Source of the DNA: Spirosoma radiotolerans | Lineage (GTDB): Bacteria > Bacteroidota > Bacteroidia > Cytophagales > Spirosomataceae | Length of the DNA stretch: 64,000 bases | Assembly: GCF_000974425.1 (NCBI RefSeq) | Contig: NZ_CP010429.1 | Coordinates: 2,418,001 to 2,482,000, forward strand | Direction of reading: 5' to 3' | Shown here: piece by piece, positions 43,560 through 52,871 of the stretch | Numbering within the stretch: position 1 is the first letter of the stretch | Layout of the letters: each line of letters opens with the position of its first letter | Translations under genes and position numbers: made by a program | Notes under the pieces: generated by a model | Seen by the model: the letters and a program-made list of their open reading frames with translations, nothing else | Told to the model about the DNA's origin: nothing | Database searches by the model: none

Positions 43560-46500
43560 ATGACCGAGAGCACTATAACCACACAACTACTTGACGTTGA
43601 CTTTGATCCGTTCGATGGGCCCAGCATTGGGTGGCTTGCACCCGCCACAGCGCCCCAGATGGAAATATGGGCTGCCTGTCAGTTCGGTGGCGACGACGCA
43701 AGTCGGGGGTTCAACGAGTCGGTATCACTGCTGTTCACGGGTATAGTCGATACACCTGCCTTTGAAAAAGCCTGGCAGCGTCTGATCGCCCGCCACGACT
43801 CACTGCATGCTGCGTTCAGCGCTGACGGAAAGCAGATGTGCGTGTTCGATGATTATTCAGTTGAACTGGCTTACCAGGATTATTCGAACAGGACGGCGGC
43901 CGACCAGAAGCGGGCTATCGATGCCTATGCCGAGCAGGATGCGTTGTATGTATTCGATCTGATCAACGGCCCGTTAATTAAAGCCGGCTTACTTAAGTTA
44001 TCCAACACGGCCTATCATTTCACCCTAACCGCGCATCACATCATTTGTGATGGCTGGTCGCTGGGTATCTTATTGCAGGAGTTAGGAGCGCTCTATTCAG
44101 CTTATGCGCAACATAAATCGCCTGCACTGGCCGAAGCTCCTCAATACAGTCAATACGCGTCCGAACAGCTCCAGTTTGTGGCAAGTGCGGAACACCGGGC
44201 CATCGAGTCCTTCTGGCTCGATCAATACAAAGGCACCGTACCGGTGGTCGACTTGCCAACGGATTTCCCCCGGCCAGCCCTCCGCCAATACGAAAGCGCC
44301 CGGCGCGATTACCCACTGAAATCTTCCCTGGCACTCGCCGTTAAACAGTTAGGCCAGAAGGAGGGAGCCAGTTTCGTAACGACGCTGATAACAGCCTTTG
44401 AAGTTTTCCTGCATCGACTGACGGGGCAGGATGATCTGGTTGTGGGGTTGCCCACCGCCGGGCAATCAGTAACGGGGCAAGTTGGCCTTATCGGGCATTG
44501 CGTGAACTTGTTGCCCTTACGGAGTTTCCCACAGACGAATCAGCGCTTCCGGGAGTTTTTACACATCCGAAAAGAGCAAATCCTCGATGCCTACGAGCAC
44601 CAGCAACTGACCTTTAGTAGCCTGCTCAAAAAATTGCCGATCCCCCGCGATCCATCCCGGGTGCCGATGGTTCCCATTATTTTCAACGTCGACATGGGGT
44701 TGGATGATGGTGTTAATTTCTACGGTCTTGATTATCAGTTAATCAGCAATCCGCGGAAATATGCCGCGGTGGATTTGTTTTTAAACATCAGTGGCTCTTC
44801 TTCCGCACAGGATGCTTCGTTAATCTTTGAATGGGCTTACAACACCCACCTGTTCAAAGAAGAAAGCATCGATCGGATGATGGCTGAGTTTGAGCGCCTG
44901 TTGGAAGAGGTCGTTGCCAATCCATTGGTTCGGTTGGGCGATATCCAGTTAACGAGTGTTCAGGAGCCGAATAAACAGCTTGCGCAGTGGAATGACACAA
45001 AGGCGGCATACCCCAGGCAGGCGTCGTTGCACCAGTTACTGGCGCAAACAGCCGCTCAATATCCTGATAAAATTGCCCTGATTTCGAATGGACGTTCCCT
45101 GACGTTTCGGGAACTGGATGAAACGGCCAATCAGGTAGCGCATGCCATACAGCAAGCTGGTGTGGGTTTGAAGGACGTTATTGGCGTCGTGATGGACCGG
45201 TCACCGGAGCTGATCATTACGTTGCTGGCGATTCTGAAAGCTGGAGCCGCTTATGTTCCCATTGATCCAGACTATCCGCATGACCGGATTGCCTTCATGC
45301 TGACCGATTCGTCGGCTAACCTGCTCCTTACGTCGAAGAAGTACCTGGGTGCCGGATCAACGTATCAACTGGATGGGCAATCGACTGTTCAGACGAAAGT
45401 GCTGGCTATTGAAACCGTGCTGGGTGAACTGGATCGTTATGCCAAAGAAGCGCCTACAACCGTCGTAACGGGCGATGATCTGGCCTACATTCTGTATACG
45501 TCCGGCTCAACCGGGCAACCCAAAGGGGTGTTGATTGAACACCATAACCTGGTCAATCTGCTGTATAGCATGATTACCATGCCTGGCATTACCAAAGACG
45601 ATGCGTTGCTGGCTGTAACCACCATTTCCTTCGATATTGCTGGTCTCGAATTGTTTCTACCGCAGTTGGTTGGAGCCACGCTGGTACTGGCCGACACCGA
45701 AACTACAAAAGATGGCTGGGCTTTATTAAAAGCCATTCCGCAGCATAACATAACGATCATTCAGGCAACTCCGGCAACGTATAAACTGATGTTGCTGGCC
45801 GGATGGGAACAGCGGTTTACCCTCAAAATTCTCTGCTGTGGTGAGCCAATGTCAAAAGATCTCGCCCAAAAGCTAACGGCTCGTTGCGCTTCCCTCTGGA
45901 ATATGTACGGTCCGACCGAAACGACTATTTATTCCACGGGGAAACAGATTTTAGCCAGCGATGAGATTATCACCATTGGCCGTCCGATTCAGAATACCCA
46001 GGTTTATATTCTGGATGAACAACGGAAGCCGTTGCCGGTGGGTGCTATCGGGGAAATTTACCTGGCTGGCGATGGTGTAGCCCGTGGGTATCTGAACCGA
46101 CCCGAACTGACCAAGGAGAAATTCGTACCCGACCCGTTTGCGTCATCTCCCAATCGGATGATGTACCGCACCGGCGACCTCGGTAAGTTTATGCCCGATG
46201 GCGAAATCCATTGTCTGGGTCGTATTGATCATCAGGTAAAAATCAGAGGATACCGGATTGAACTTGGTGAAATCGAACACGCTCTGGTCAGCCACAGCGC
46301 CATCAAAGATGCCGTGGTGATGGCTCGGGAAGATCGCCCGGGCGATCAGCGATTAGTTGCCTACGTCGTCACGAACAGGGCGTTGGTGAACGGCGCATTT
46401 CTGGAACAGATTCCCGCCTGGCGAACCATGCTCCGGGATGTGTTGCCCGATTATATGATTCCTGCCGACTTTGTTGGCCTGCAGCAGTTGCCGATTACGC

Positions 46501-47633
46501 CCAACGGGAAAATTGACCGGAAAGCATTGCCGCGGCCAGAAGCGGTGCCGGTCGCCCATGAAACGGGTGGCGAGCCCGCTTCGGCGATGGAGAAGCTCAT
46601 CTACACGATCTGGACGGATGTGCTGGGCGTAGAGAAAATCAGCGTCGATCATGATTTTTTCGAATTAGGCGGGCATTCCATGATCGCCGTTCAGATGATG
46701 ACCCGGCTTGAAAAGGAAACCGGCCGGCGACTTCCCCTGTCCACTCTACTCGTTTATCCGACAGTCCGGAAATTGGCCAGATTACTCCAGACGGAAGAGC
46801 GGCCGATGACCTGGAAGTCGTTGGTGCCCATTAAGCCAGAAGGGAGTAAAACACCTATTTATATTATTCACGGTATCGGTCTCAACCTGCTGAATTTCAG
46901 CGGGCTGGTGAGTTATATGGATGCTGAGCAACCTATTTATGGCCTGCAGGCATTGGGTCTGGACGGCGTCGATGAGCCGCTGGACAATATGGAAGCAATT
47001 GCTGCTCATTATCTGACCGAAGTAATCGATCAAAATCCGACGGGGCCTTATGCCATTGCCGGTTATTCCTTTGGTGGTTATGTAGCGCTGGAAATGGCCC
47101 GTCAGCTTAAGGCGATGGGCAAAGAGGTGAAGTTAGTGGCCATGTTCGATACCAATGCGCAGGAGCGGGACTCATCCCAAACGGGGCTTCCCCGATTAGT
47201 TCGTAAATTATACCGGCAGCTTCCCAAGTTAGTCTGGTTCACGAACTCGTTGATCCGGCATCCCGTTATGGCGCTTCAGTACCAGCAGCAGCACGTAAAG
47301 CGCAACGTTAATCGGTTCCTGCAAGCGGCTGGTTTTCAAAAGCCTGCTCCTGTGCAAACCGAGACGCAACTCGACCATTTGGCGCTGATCATGGAGAAAC
47401 ATGAGATCGCATTTCATTCATATACCATGAAACCGTATGATGGGGTGATCGATCTGTTTAAAGCGAAATTCCGGATCTATTTTGTCGATGACAACAAGTA
47501 TTTAGGCTGGAAGAAATACGCGCTGAAAGGCGTTCGGGTACACAATGTGCCAGGCGATCACGAAAAAATGCTGTTGCCTCCCAACGACATGGTGTTTGCC
47601 CAGACCTTACAGCGTGCCCTGGATAATAGTTGA
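43560..47633 (+). CDS. NRPS module with release domain (C-A-PCP-TE)
   Basis: A 1357-residue terminal NRPS, starting six bases after the previous stop. Domains: condensation (about 25-450; complete HHIICDG at 159-165); adenylation (about 475-985; TSGSTGQPKG at 647, GPTETT, TPNGKIDRKA); PCP (Ser1040, ELGGHSM); type I thioesterase (about 1085-1350; Ser1170 in GYSFGG, late GDHEKML His). By motif alignment the A-domain pocket reads D-I-L-Q-L-C-M-I-Y, nearest to glycine-type codes of the D-I-L-Q-L group but with several differences. The protein would accept the beta-amino acyl chain, couple one amino acid and release the product by hydrolysis or cyclisation. No MbtH or phosphopantetheinyl transferase is nearby. 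A terminator follows at 47,841. Confidence 0.93.
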   Translation: MTESTITTQLLDVDFDPFDGPSIGWLAPATAPQMEIWAACQFGGDDASRGFNESVSLLFTGIVDTPAFEKAWQRLIARHDSLHAAFSADGKQMCVFDDYSVELAYQDYSNRTAADQKRAIDAYAEQDALYVFDLINGPLIKAGLLKLSNTAYHFTLTAHHIICDGWSLGILLQELGALYSAYAQHKSPALAEAPQYSQYASEQLQFVASAEHRAIESFWLDQYKGTVPVVDLPTDFPRPALRQYESARRDYPLKSSLALAVKQLGQKEGASFVTTLITAFEVFLHRLTGQDDLVVGLPTAGQSVTGQVGLIGHCVNLLPLRSFPQTNQRFREFLHIRKEQILDAYEHQQLTFSSLLKKLPIPRDPSRVPMVPIIFNVDMGLDDGVNFYGLDYQLISNPRKYAAVDLFLNISGSSSAQDASLIFEWAYNTHLFKEESIDRMMAEFERLLEEVVANPLVRLGDIQLTSVQEPNKQLAQWNDTKAAYPRQASLHQLLAQTAAQYPDKIALISNGRSLTFRELDETANQVAHAIQQAGVGLKDVIGVVMDRSPELIITLLAILKAGAAYVPIDPDYPHDRIAFMLTDSSANLLLTSKKYLGAGSTYQLDGQSTVQTKVLAIETVLGELDRYAKEAPTTVVTGDDLAYILYTSGSTGQPKGVLIEHHNLVNLLYSMITMPGITKDDALLAVTTISFDIAGLELFLPQLVGATLVLADTETTKDGWALLKAIPQHNITIIQATPATYKLMLLAGWEQRFTLKILCCGEPMSKDLAQKLTARCASLWNMYGPTETTIYSTGKQILASDEIITIGRPIQNTQVYILDEQRKPLPVGAIGEIYLAGDGVARGYLNRPELTKEKFVPDPFASSPNRMMYRTGDLGKFMPDGEIHCLGRIDHQVKIRGYRIELGEIEHALVSHSAIKDAVVMAREDRPGDQRLVAYVVTNRALVNGAFLEQIPAWRTMLRDVLPDYMIPADFVGLQQLPITPNGKIDRKALPRPEAVPVAHETGGEPASAMEKLIYTIWTDVLGVEKISVDHDFFELGGHSMIAVQMMTRLEKETGRRLPLSTLLVYPTVRKLARLLQTEERPMTWKSLVPIKPEGSKTPIYIIHGIGLNLLNFSGLVSYMDAEQPIYGLQALGLDGVDEPLDNMEAIAAHYLTEVIDQNPTGPYAIAGYSFGGYVALEMARQLKAMGKEVKLVAMFDTNAQERDSSQTGLPRLVRKLYRQLPKLVWFTNSLIRHPVMALQYQQQHVKRNVNRFLQAAGFQKPAPVQTETQLDHLALIMEKHEIAFHSYTMKPYDGVIDLFKAKFRIYFVDDNKYLGWKKYALKGVRVHNVPGDHEKMLLPPNDMVFAQTLQRALDNS

Positions 47634-47689
47634 GGTTAACAGAAAACGTGATCTTCTGTATTGATTGACTTATACATTCGGGTGTTTGT

Positions 47690-47781
47690 GTGCTGTCAGT
47701 TTCTTAAAACTGATAAGAGAGGTTTTGAGAAACCTCCTTTAGTTAACAGCTATCCAATAGGTTTTAAGAAACTGACAGCAC
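47690..47781. repeat. Palindromic element related to the 11.9-kb repeat
   Basis: Perfect 21-bp outer arms (47690-47710 and 47761-47781; GTGCTGTCAGTTTCTTAAAA) enclose a 7-bp inner hairpin (47719-47725 with 47730-47736, GAGGTTT). The arm core AGTTTCTTAAAAC and its complement resemble the large hairpin at 11,921-11,982. Confidence 0.6.
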
Positions 47782-47840
47782 GATGGCGCCTAATGGGCTG
47801 ACTGTCAATAAGCTCTGGCCATTTAGCACGTTAAATGGCA

Positions 47841-47878
47841 AAAAGCCCTTAGCTGCATACACACAGCTAAGGGCTTTT
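47841..47878. terminator. Bidirectional terminator between NRPS and flippase genes
   Basis: A perfect 15-bp stem AAAAGCCCTTAGCTG (47841-47855) pairs with 47864-47878. It lies between two converging genes with T-rich ends on both strands. Confidence 0.8.
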
Positions 47879-47909
47879 CTGTTGACAACTGAGTAGTTAA
47901 AAATGTACG

Positions 47910-49349
47910 CTAAAGCAGCGCCTGTCGGTAGGCTTTAATTTCCGTAAACGAAAGCTTGTAAGCCAAGGTCAATAAGCCATAGGTAGCTCCGCCAAGTCCG
48001 ACTTCTACTAGTGTGTTTACCAGACCAGTTTCGCCTACGAATAGCTTGTAGGTATAAATGACACCGATCATAATGAGGCAGAAGATAATGGGTTTAGCCA
48101 CATCACGCATAAAATCGCCCACGAAATCGCCGATAATAGAGTGAGCTATGGCGAAATTGGCAATCATATTCATCGCCGTCGTCAGTAAAAAAGCCAGCGC
48201 TATACCCGTTACGCCCCAGTAATTTCCCATGACGTAAACCAGGGGAATCTTAACGATAAGTGTACCCAGGTTGAGGTAGAACAGAAGATTTGGCTTCCCT
48301 TTGGTAAATACCAGCGTGTAGAGGGGATGGCTGAGGCAAGTGAAAATGCCCACAAAAACGAAAATATGAATTAGGTCGATGGTCTTCTCCCAGCCTGGCC
48401 CATAAATCAGGGGAACAACACTATCGGCCGTGATGAACAACCCGGCCAGGAGCGGTAAGTTGCAATAACTAATAAAGTCCAGGATTTTTAGGTACGACTT
48501 CTTCAAATCCGCCATATTGTCCTTCATCTTGGCCAGAATGGGATAAGCGACCTGCAAAATAATCGGGTTGAGTTTGGCAATTGGGAAAATTGCCAGTTGG
48601 TAGGCAATGGTGTAATAACCAAGCATCTTGACGCCCAGCATACCCCCAATGAAGATGTTGTCGGAGTTAAACTGAATAAAGCCCAGAAACCCATCGCCCA
48701 TGTTGTACAGGCCAAAGCGAAGGTGGTCTTTAACCTCCTTGATATTAAAGGACCAGGTAGGCCGGAAGAGTGAGCGGCCAAAGATGATTTGCAAGGCAGA
48801 CTTAACGGTCTGCGTCACCAACGACCCAATAATGAGAGATAGCTCGCGGTATCCGCTGTAGGCCAGCGTTACCGTCACTGCCGAGCCAATAACCGTTCCG
48901 GCAATGTCGAGCATGGCTACTGATTTGAACCGGAGCTCTTTCTCCAGCAAAAACATGTAGAGCTGCCCGAAATAGGCAATCATGAAGTAATAAGAGGAAA
49001 GATTTAACACCCTATCCAGCTTCGGCTCATGGTAGAATGAGATAATGAACGGAGAGCTAATATGAATGACGACAAAGATGAAAAAGCCAACCAGCAGATT
49101 CAGAAAATACAGTGTCGATAATACGTTGCGGTCGCTTTCCTGTTTGTAGATGATGGAATTGGAAAAACCCAGATTCGAGAAAATCTGAAAGAAGGCAATG
49201 ATTAGATTGCTAACGCTGACCAGTCCAAAATCAGCAGGGTCGAGCAGACGGGCTAGAACAGCTACCTGCAGGAATTGAAACAGCGTGGAAATGGCCGTGG
49301 AAACGGTAATCCATTTCCCTCCGTTCATTGCCTTTTGTGTGTTACTCAT
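47910..49349 (-). CDS. Polysaccharide flippase (Wzx type)
   Basis: This is a MOP-superfamily lipid-linked oligosaccharide flippase of 479 residues with about 12-14 membrane helices. It opens KWITVSTAISTLFQFLQVAVLARLL and has ADFGLVSVSNLIIAFFQIFSNLGFSNSII, typical of the Wzx/PST (WzxC-like) branch. It would turn the undecaprenyl-linked repeat unit to the periplasm for the O-antigen ligase/polymerase gene further along. It heads the minus-strand part of the locus and is 53 bases downstream of the T9SS glycosidase gene. Confidence 0.88.
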   Translation of the reverse strand: MSNTQKAMNGGKWITVSTAISTLFQFLQVAVLARLLDPADFGLVSVSNLIIAFFQIFSNLGFSNSIIYKQESDRNVLSTLYFLNLLVGFFIFVVIHISSPFIISFYHEPKLDRVLNLSSYYFMIAYFGQLYMFLLEKELRFKSVAMLDIAGTVIGSAVTVTLAYSGYRELSLIIGSLVTQTVKSALQIIFGRSLFRPTWSFNIKEVKDHLRFGLYNMGDGFLGFIQFNSDNIFIGGMLGVKMLGYYTIAYQLAIFPIAKLNPIILQVAYPILAKMKDNMADLKKSYLKILDFISYCNLPLLAGLFITADSVVPLIYGPGWEKTIDLIHIFVFVGIFTCLSHPLYTLVFTKGKPNLLFYLNLGTLIVKIPLVYVMGNYWGVTGIALAFLLTTAMNMIANFAIAHSIIGDFVGDFMRDVAKPIIFCLIMIGVIYTYKLFVGETGLVNTLVEVGLGGATYGLLTLAYKLSFTEIKAYRQALL

Positions 49350-49402
49350 TTAGGTATGCGATGGGCTAGTATGGGTGTTTGGGGGCGCATAAGCTTCGTC
49401 CC

Positions 49403-51727
49403 TTACTGATTTATGATGATTTTTTTAATCAATTTGGCCGGTCCCTGGCGCACTTCCAATAGATACAATCCGTGGGCCAGCGTACTTAAATCAAGTTGCT
49501 CATTGAGCACTCGCCCTGATTTGAGAAGACTTAGTTGCTTACATTTTCGACCCGCATTGTCGTAGATGGTCACGTCAAGTGGCCGAACATCCCCGTTTTC
49601 AAGCGTTAACTTAACGTAGTCGGCGGCTGGATTTGGGTAAATCTGTAAGCTGCTCAGGCTATTTTTGGCGTCTGGCGTGGCGGCCCGTGTTGGCATCACA
49701 AAGACCGGGGTTTCACTCACGTTTATTGCAATTGTACCCGTCTGGCTAACTTGCACCGTTCGATTCATGTCGTCCCGACCAATGGCGGGTGTGCAAATCT
49801 GCACCGTGTCTCCCTGGGTTATTGGTAGGTTGTAGGTTCCCGTTCTTCCTTTTTCATCGGGAATGAGCAGGACATAGGCCGACTGGCCATCCAGTTCGTA
49901 CCGGTCTACCAGAGGGTCCTTGCTGATGGTTTCTTTGTAGTGATAGTCGCCCAGTAGGTTTTTGGCCTGGTAAAGAAAATCAGCGGCTGGTTTACGGGTT
50001 TTGCCAATTTCATTCAACAGGCCCATCGAGGCAAACTGGGTCGGGTTTTGAATGTCAAAATCATAGGCCTGAAAATAAAAGACCCGGTCAATGCCTACCC
50101 GGCTATACAGTAAAGACGTTCGCAGAATCCAGTCGGCCTGCGTTTCCAGGACAGTTTTCCGACCGATGGGAATGGCCCGAAATGGACTATCCTGGTTTAT
50201 GTCGTATCCGGCTTCCGTTATCCAGACCGGCATTCCCTGCGCATATTGGCGGGAGAGTTTCACAAAGGCGGCTGCCTGTTCACCAACACCTGCCAGCTCG
50301 GGTGCGACACCCCGGGTAGCCCCACCATTTTGCGCCGACATGACATCATTGGCGTATAAATGCTGATTGATAACATCCCAGCAGAGGTTGACGGACCCAT
50401 CGGGGCGGTATCCCCGGAATTCTTTACACCAGTCGATCATCGCCCGTAAATAATCGGTGGTGGGTGTCGACATGCCGCCCATCACGACCACAACGGATGG
50501 GTCGGCATTCTTGACGCCAACGCCCGGCCCCATGGTATTTTTGTGCCCGTCGTAAAACGCTGATAAGTTCGCTGCGTATTCGCGGGCTGACTGGTAGCCA
50601 TTCCGGCCTTTCCAGGTTTTATCGGGCTCGTTATTACACTCGATATAGCGAATCAGGCCCAGCCCAATTTTAACGGTGTTGACACCCGCCCAGGTGACTT
50701 CGGGGCTGACACTAACCAGAGCCGGATTGATGTTTTTGTTAAAGCCATACCGCGCCATGTACTGAAATGCTACCCGCGCGTGCTCGATGTACGACGTTGG
50801 CTGGGAGCGGTCACTGCCGTAGCGAGCGGGCGAGTTACTATAATCACGGCCATCTTCCGGGTAGGTGTTTTCCATCCACTTCGGCAGGGTTTGCAGGCAG
50901 GCCAGCATCTCGACCCCTTCGGCCCCCAATCGTTCATACATGCCATCGTAGGTCCAGCTTCCGCTAAACGTTGGATTGAACGTGTAACTGCCTTGCTGGG
51001 ATTCCAGCTTATCCCAGTCGATGTAGTGTCGCATCGACGAAAAACTTTTCAGGGCATTGATCCGGGTCGTTTCAACCTCCCGTAGGGCTGCACCGGTCGT
51101 AGGATCTTCGGCGTCCCACTCGAATCCATTGATGCCTAACGTATGCCGGAACGGATACGACGCCAGGGGCAAAAGCGCGGGTTCCTTACCTAGCTGGTAG
51201 GTTCCATACAGTTCCATCTCGGTCGGGTAGAATCCTGACGAATTCAGGACCAGGTACCGGGCATTGGCCGTCGCTGTTTTCAGGGCCAGATCAGCAGGAT
51301 GCTCCGGATCAGGACCCACCCAGGCCTGGTACTTGTCGCCTGTAAAACGGGCAATCGGAATGCGCTCCCACTTGTCCGTAATAATCGACAGGGTCATTGG
51401 CGTGTCGGTATTTGTACCGGCTCCGTCGTACATCCGAATGCTGTCAATTGATATGTGTTCGCCCGGCAGGAGAGGATAGTACGCGTCGAAATTGGTCAGT
51501 ATTTTACCCCAGCCGGTATTAACTGTTTCGCCGATATCGCCGTCAAACAAGGCGTCAAGGCCATTTGACGTGTTGTTTACCTGATACCAGCGTTTGTTAT
51601 CCAGTACTATTTTCGTGGCCGCCTGGCTGGTCAGACCGGTTGCCTTCAACGCTCGGGCCTGTTGGGGCTGATCCGCAACGGCGAGCGTTACCGAAGCAAT
51701 GGTTAAAATGAGTAGGGCTTTGAGCAT
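49403..51727 (-). CDS. T9SS-exported glycoside hydrolase (clan GH-A-like)
   Basis: A 774-residue secreted enzyme: signal peptide (MLKALLILTIASVTLAVA), a discoidin-like/galactose-binding-like N-terminal part (about 30-190), a TIM-barrel glycosidase domain (about 200-610) and a C-terminal type A T9SS sorting domain (about 690-774; LQIYPNPAADYVKLTLENGD, ending KLIKKIIINQ). The acid/base Glu is likely in IECNNEPDKTW and the nucleophile in VWITEAGYD, as in GH39/GH5-like clan A enzymes. The placement inside a polysaccharide locus suggests trimming or turnover of the polymer made there. The start at 51727 is chosen for its signal peptide. Confidence 0.78.
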   Translation of the reverse strand: MLKALLILTIASVTLAVADQPQQARALKATGLTSQAATKIVLDNKRWYQVNNTSNGLDALFDGDIGETVNTGWGKILTNFDAYYPLLPGEHISIDSIRMYDGAGTNTDTPMTLSIITDKWERIPIARFTGDKYQAWVGPDPEHPADLALKTATANARYLVLNSSGFYPTEMELYGTYQLGKEPALLPLASYPFRHTLGINGFEWDAEDPTTGAALREVETTRINALKSFSSMRHYIDWDKLESQQGSYTFNPTFSGSWTYDGMYERLGAEGVEMLACLQTLPKWMENTYPEDGRDYSNSPARYGSDRSQPTSYIEHARVAFQYMARYGFNKNINPALVSVSPEVTWAGVNTVKIGLGLIRYIECNNEPDKTWKGRNGYQSAREYAANLSAFYDGHKNTMGPGVGVKNADPSVVVVMGGMSTPTTDYLRAMIDWCKEFRGYRPDGSVNLCWDVINQHLYANDVMSAQNGGATRGVAPELAGVGEQAAAFVKLSRQYAQGMPVWITEAGYDINQDSPFRAIPIGRKTVLETQADWILRTSLLYSRVGIDRVFYFQAYDFDIQNPTQFASMGLLNEIGKTRKPAADFLYQAKNLLGDYHYKETISKDPLVDRYELDGQSAYVLLIPDEKGRTGTYNLPITQGDTVQICTPAIGRDDMNRTVQVSQTGTIAINVSETPVFVMPTRAATPDAKNSLSSLQIYPNPAADYVKLTLENGDVRPLDVTIYDNAGRKCKQLSLLKSGRVLNEQLDLSTLAHGLYLLEVRQGPAKLIKKIIINQ

Positions 51728-51787
51728 TGGACGAGTAGTATCAGAGTCTGTCAAGCGGGTGGGTACGTGTTGCGTGAATAAAGAACC

Positions 51788-52789
51788 TTAGCGAACCAGT
51801 AAAACGTGGCCTGTTTGCACATGCTCGTTTTGTTCCTGGGTTGCGGCTGCCGTTCGGTAGGCAATTACCCAGGTGTAATCGCCTGAAGCGCAGGGGCTAC
51901 CGGCATAGGTGCCATCCCACCGCTGGCTTACACTGGTGCTGGCAAAAATGACGCTTCCCCAGCGGTCGTATACTTTCAGGTCGTAGGAGGAGACTTTAGG
52001 TAAAAAAAATGCCAGGTTGTCGTTCAGGCCATCGTTGTTCGGGGTGAATACATCCGGCACATAAACCTGATCCGATACGCACTCCTCACACTGCCTCACC
52101 TGAATATCGTCGATCACCATATCGTTGCCACAGCCATAGTCGCCCTTCGTGTTCACCAATTTCAGAATGACCGCTTCGGTTGTTTTAGGAGCCTCGAACA
52201 ACGCTGTATGCTGCCGCCAGACAGGCTGGTCGGCCAGATCAATAGAGCCCAGTGGCACGGACGTAAGTATGTTACCACTTTTTGTTTCGAGGGTAAGCAT
52301 CAGATTTGGCACGAGTGGGGTGGGGCATATACCCGTTTTTAGCAGATTAAGCGCCCATAAGGAAAATTCATACGTTGTGCCGGGGCATAGCCCAGACACG
52401 GTTTGTTCATAAAAAGCACCGGCTGTGTTGGCCCCATTGATAATCAGCATATTCCCGTCTACATCGTCAGGCGTATGATCCGCAGGGACAGCGTACCAGG
52501 TATAATTAAAACAGCCTCCGTCAATCGTCTCTGTAACGGTATATTGTCCATCGGCAGGGCAGGTTGGCGGTACATACTGGTAAGGCGTCAGTCCGGCCAT
52601 GGATGTGGGCTGACTAGCCGTACCAAACGACTGATTAATGACCAACTGACCTGACGGATTCGCGCAGAATTGAGCAAAAACGGGTTGGCAACAGGCGTAT
52701 ATGAAAAAGGTGATCAAGCCAATTTTGCCAGGTAACACCTTGAGCCATAGACGGCTAATTCTAGTTGGTTTATGGGAATCAAGAAGCAT
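51788..52789 (-). CDS. Secreted protein with gliding-motility C-terminal (CHU_C, T9SS type B) domain
   Basis: A 333-residue extracellular protein. After an N-terminal signal (LPGKIGLITFFIYACCQPVFAQ) comes a Cys-containing beta-sandwich domain (about 40-235) with FNYTWYAVPADH and CPGTTYEFSLWALNLL, resembling adhesive PKD/Ig-like or carbohydrate-binding units. The last 85 residues are a complete CHU_C sorting domain: VPDVFTPNNDGLND, then LKVYDRWGSVIF, WDGTYAG and GDYTWVI. It would be exported by T9SS and may act at the surface with the polysaccharide. The upstream codon at 52897 is less likely than 52789. Confidence 0.8.
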   Translation of the reverse strand: MLLDSHKPTRISRLWLKVLPGKIGLITFFIYACCQPVFAQFCANPSGQLVINQSFGTASQPTSMAGLTPYQYVPPTCPADGQYTVTETIDGGCFNYTWYAVPADHTPDDVDGNMLIINGANTAGAFYEQTVSGLCPGTTYEFSLWALNLLKTGICPTPLVPNLMLTLETKSGNILTSVPLGSIDLADQPVWRQHTALFEAPKTTEAVILKLVNTKGDYGCGNDMVIDDIQVRQCEECVSDQVYVPDVFTPNNDGLNDNLAFFLPKVSSYDLKVYDRWGSVIFASTSVSQRWDGTYAGSPCASGDYTWVIAYRTAAATQEQNEHVQTGHVLLVR

Positions 52790-52871
52790 GGTTAGTAATT
52801 TAGACCTCACCCCCTTAATTTGGTCACCATTTGTGCAAACGAATTGCCTTATTGTCAATTGATTACAGACA

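Noticed and set aside
44104-44334. Frames on both strands within the condensation domain region
   Set aside because: They are overlapped by a clearly conserved NRPS domain in the main frame and show no own family features.
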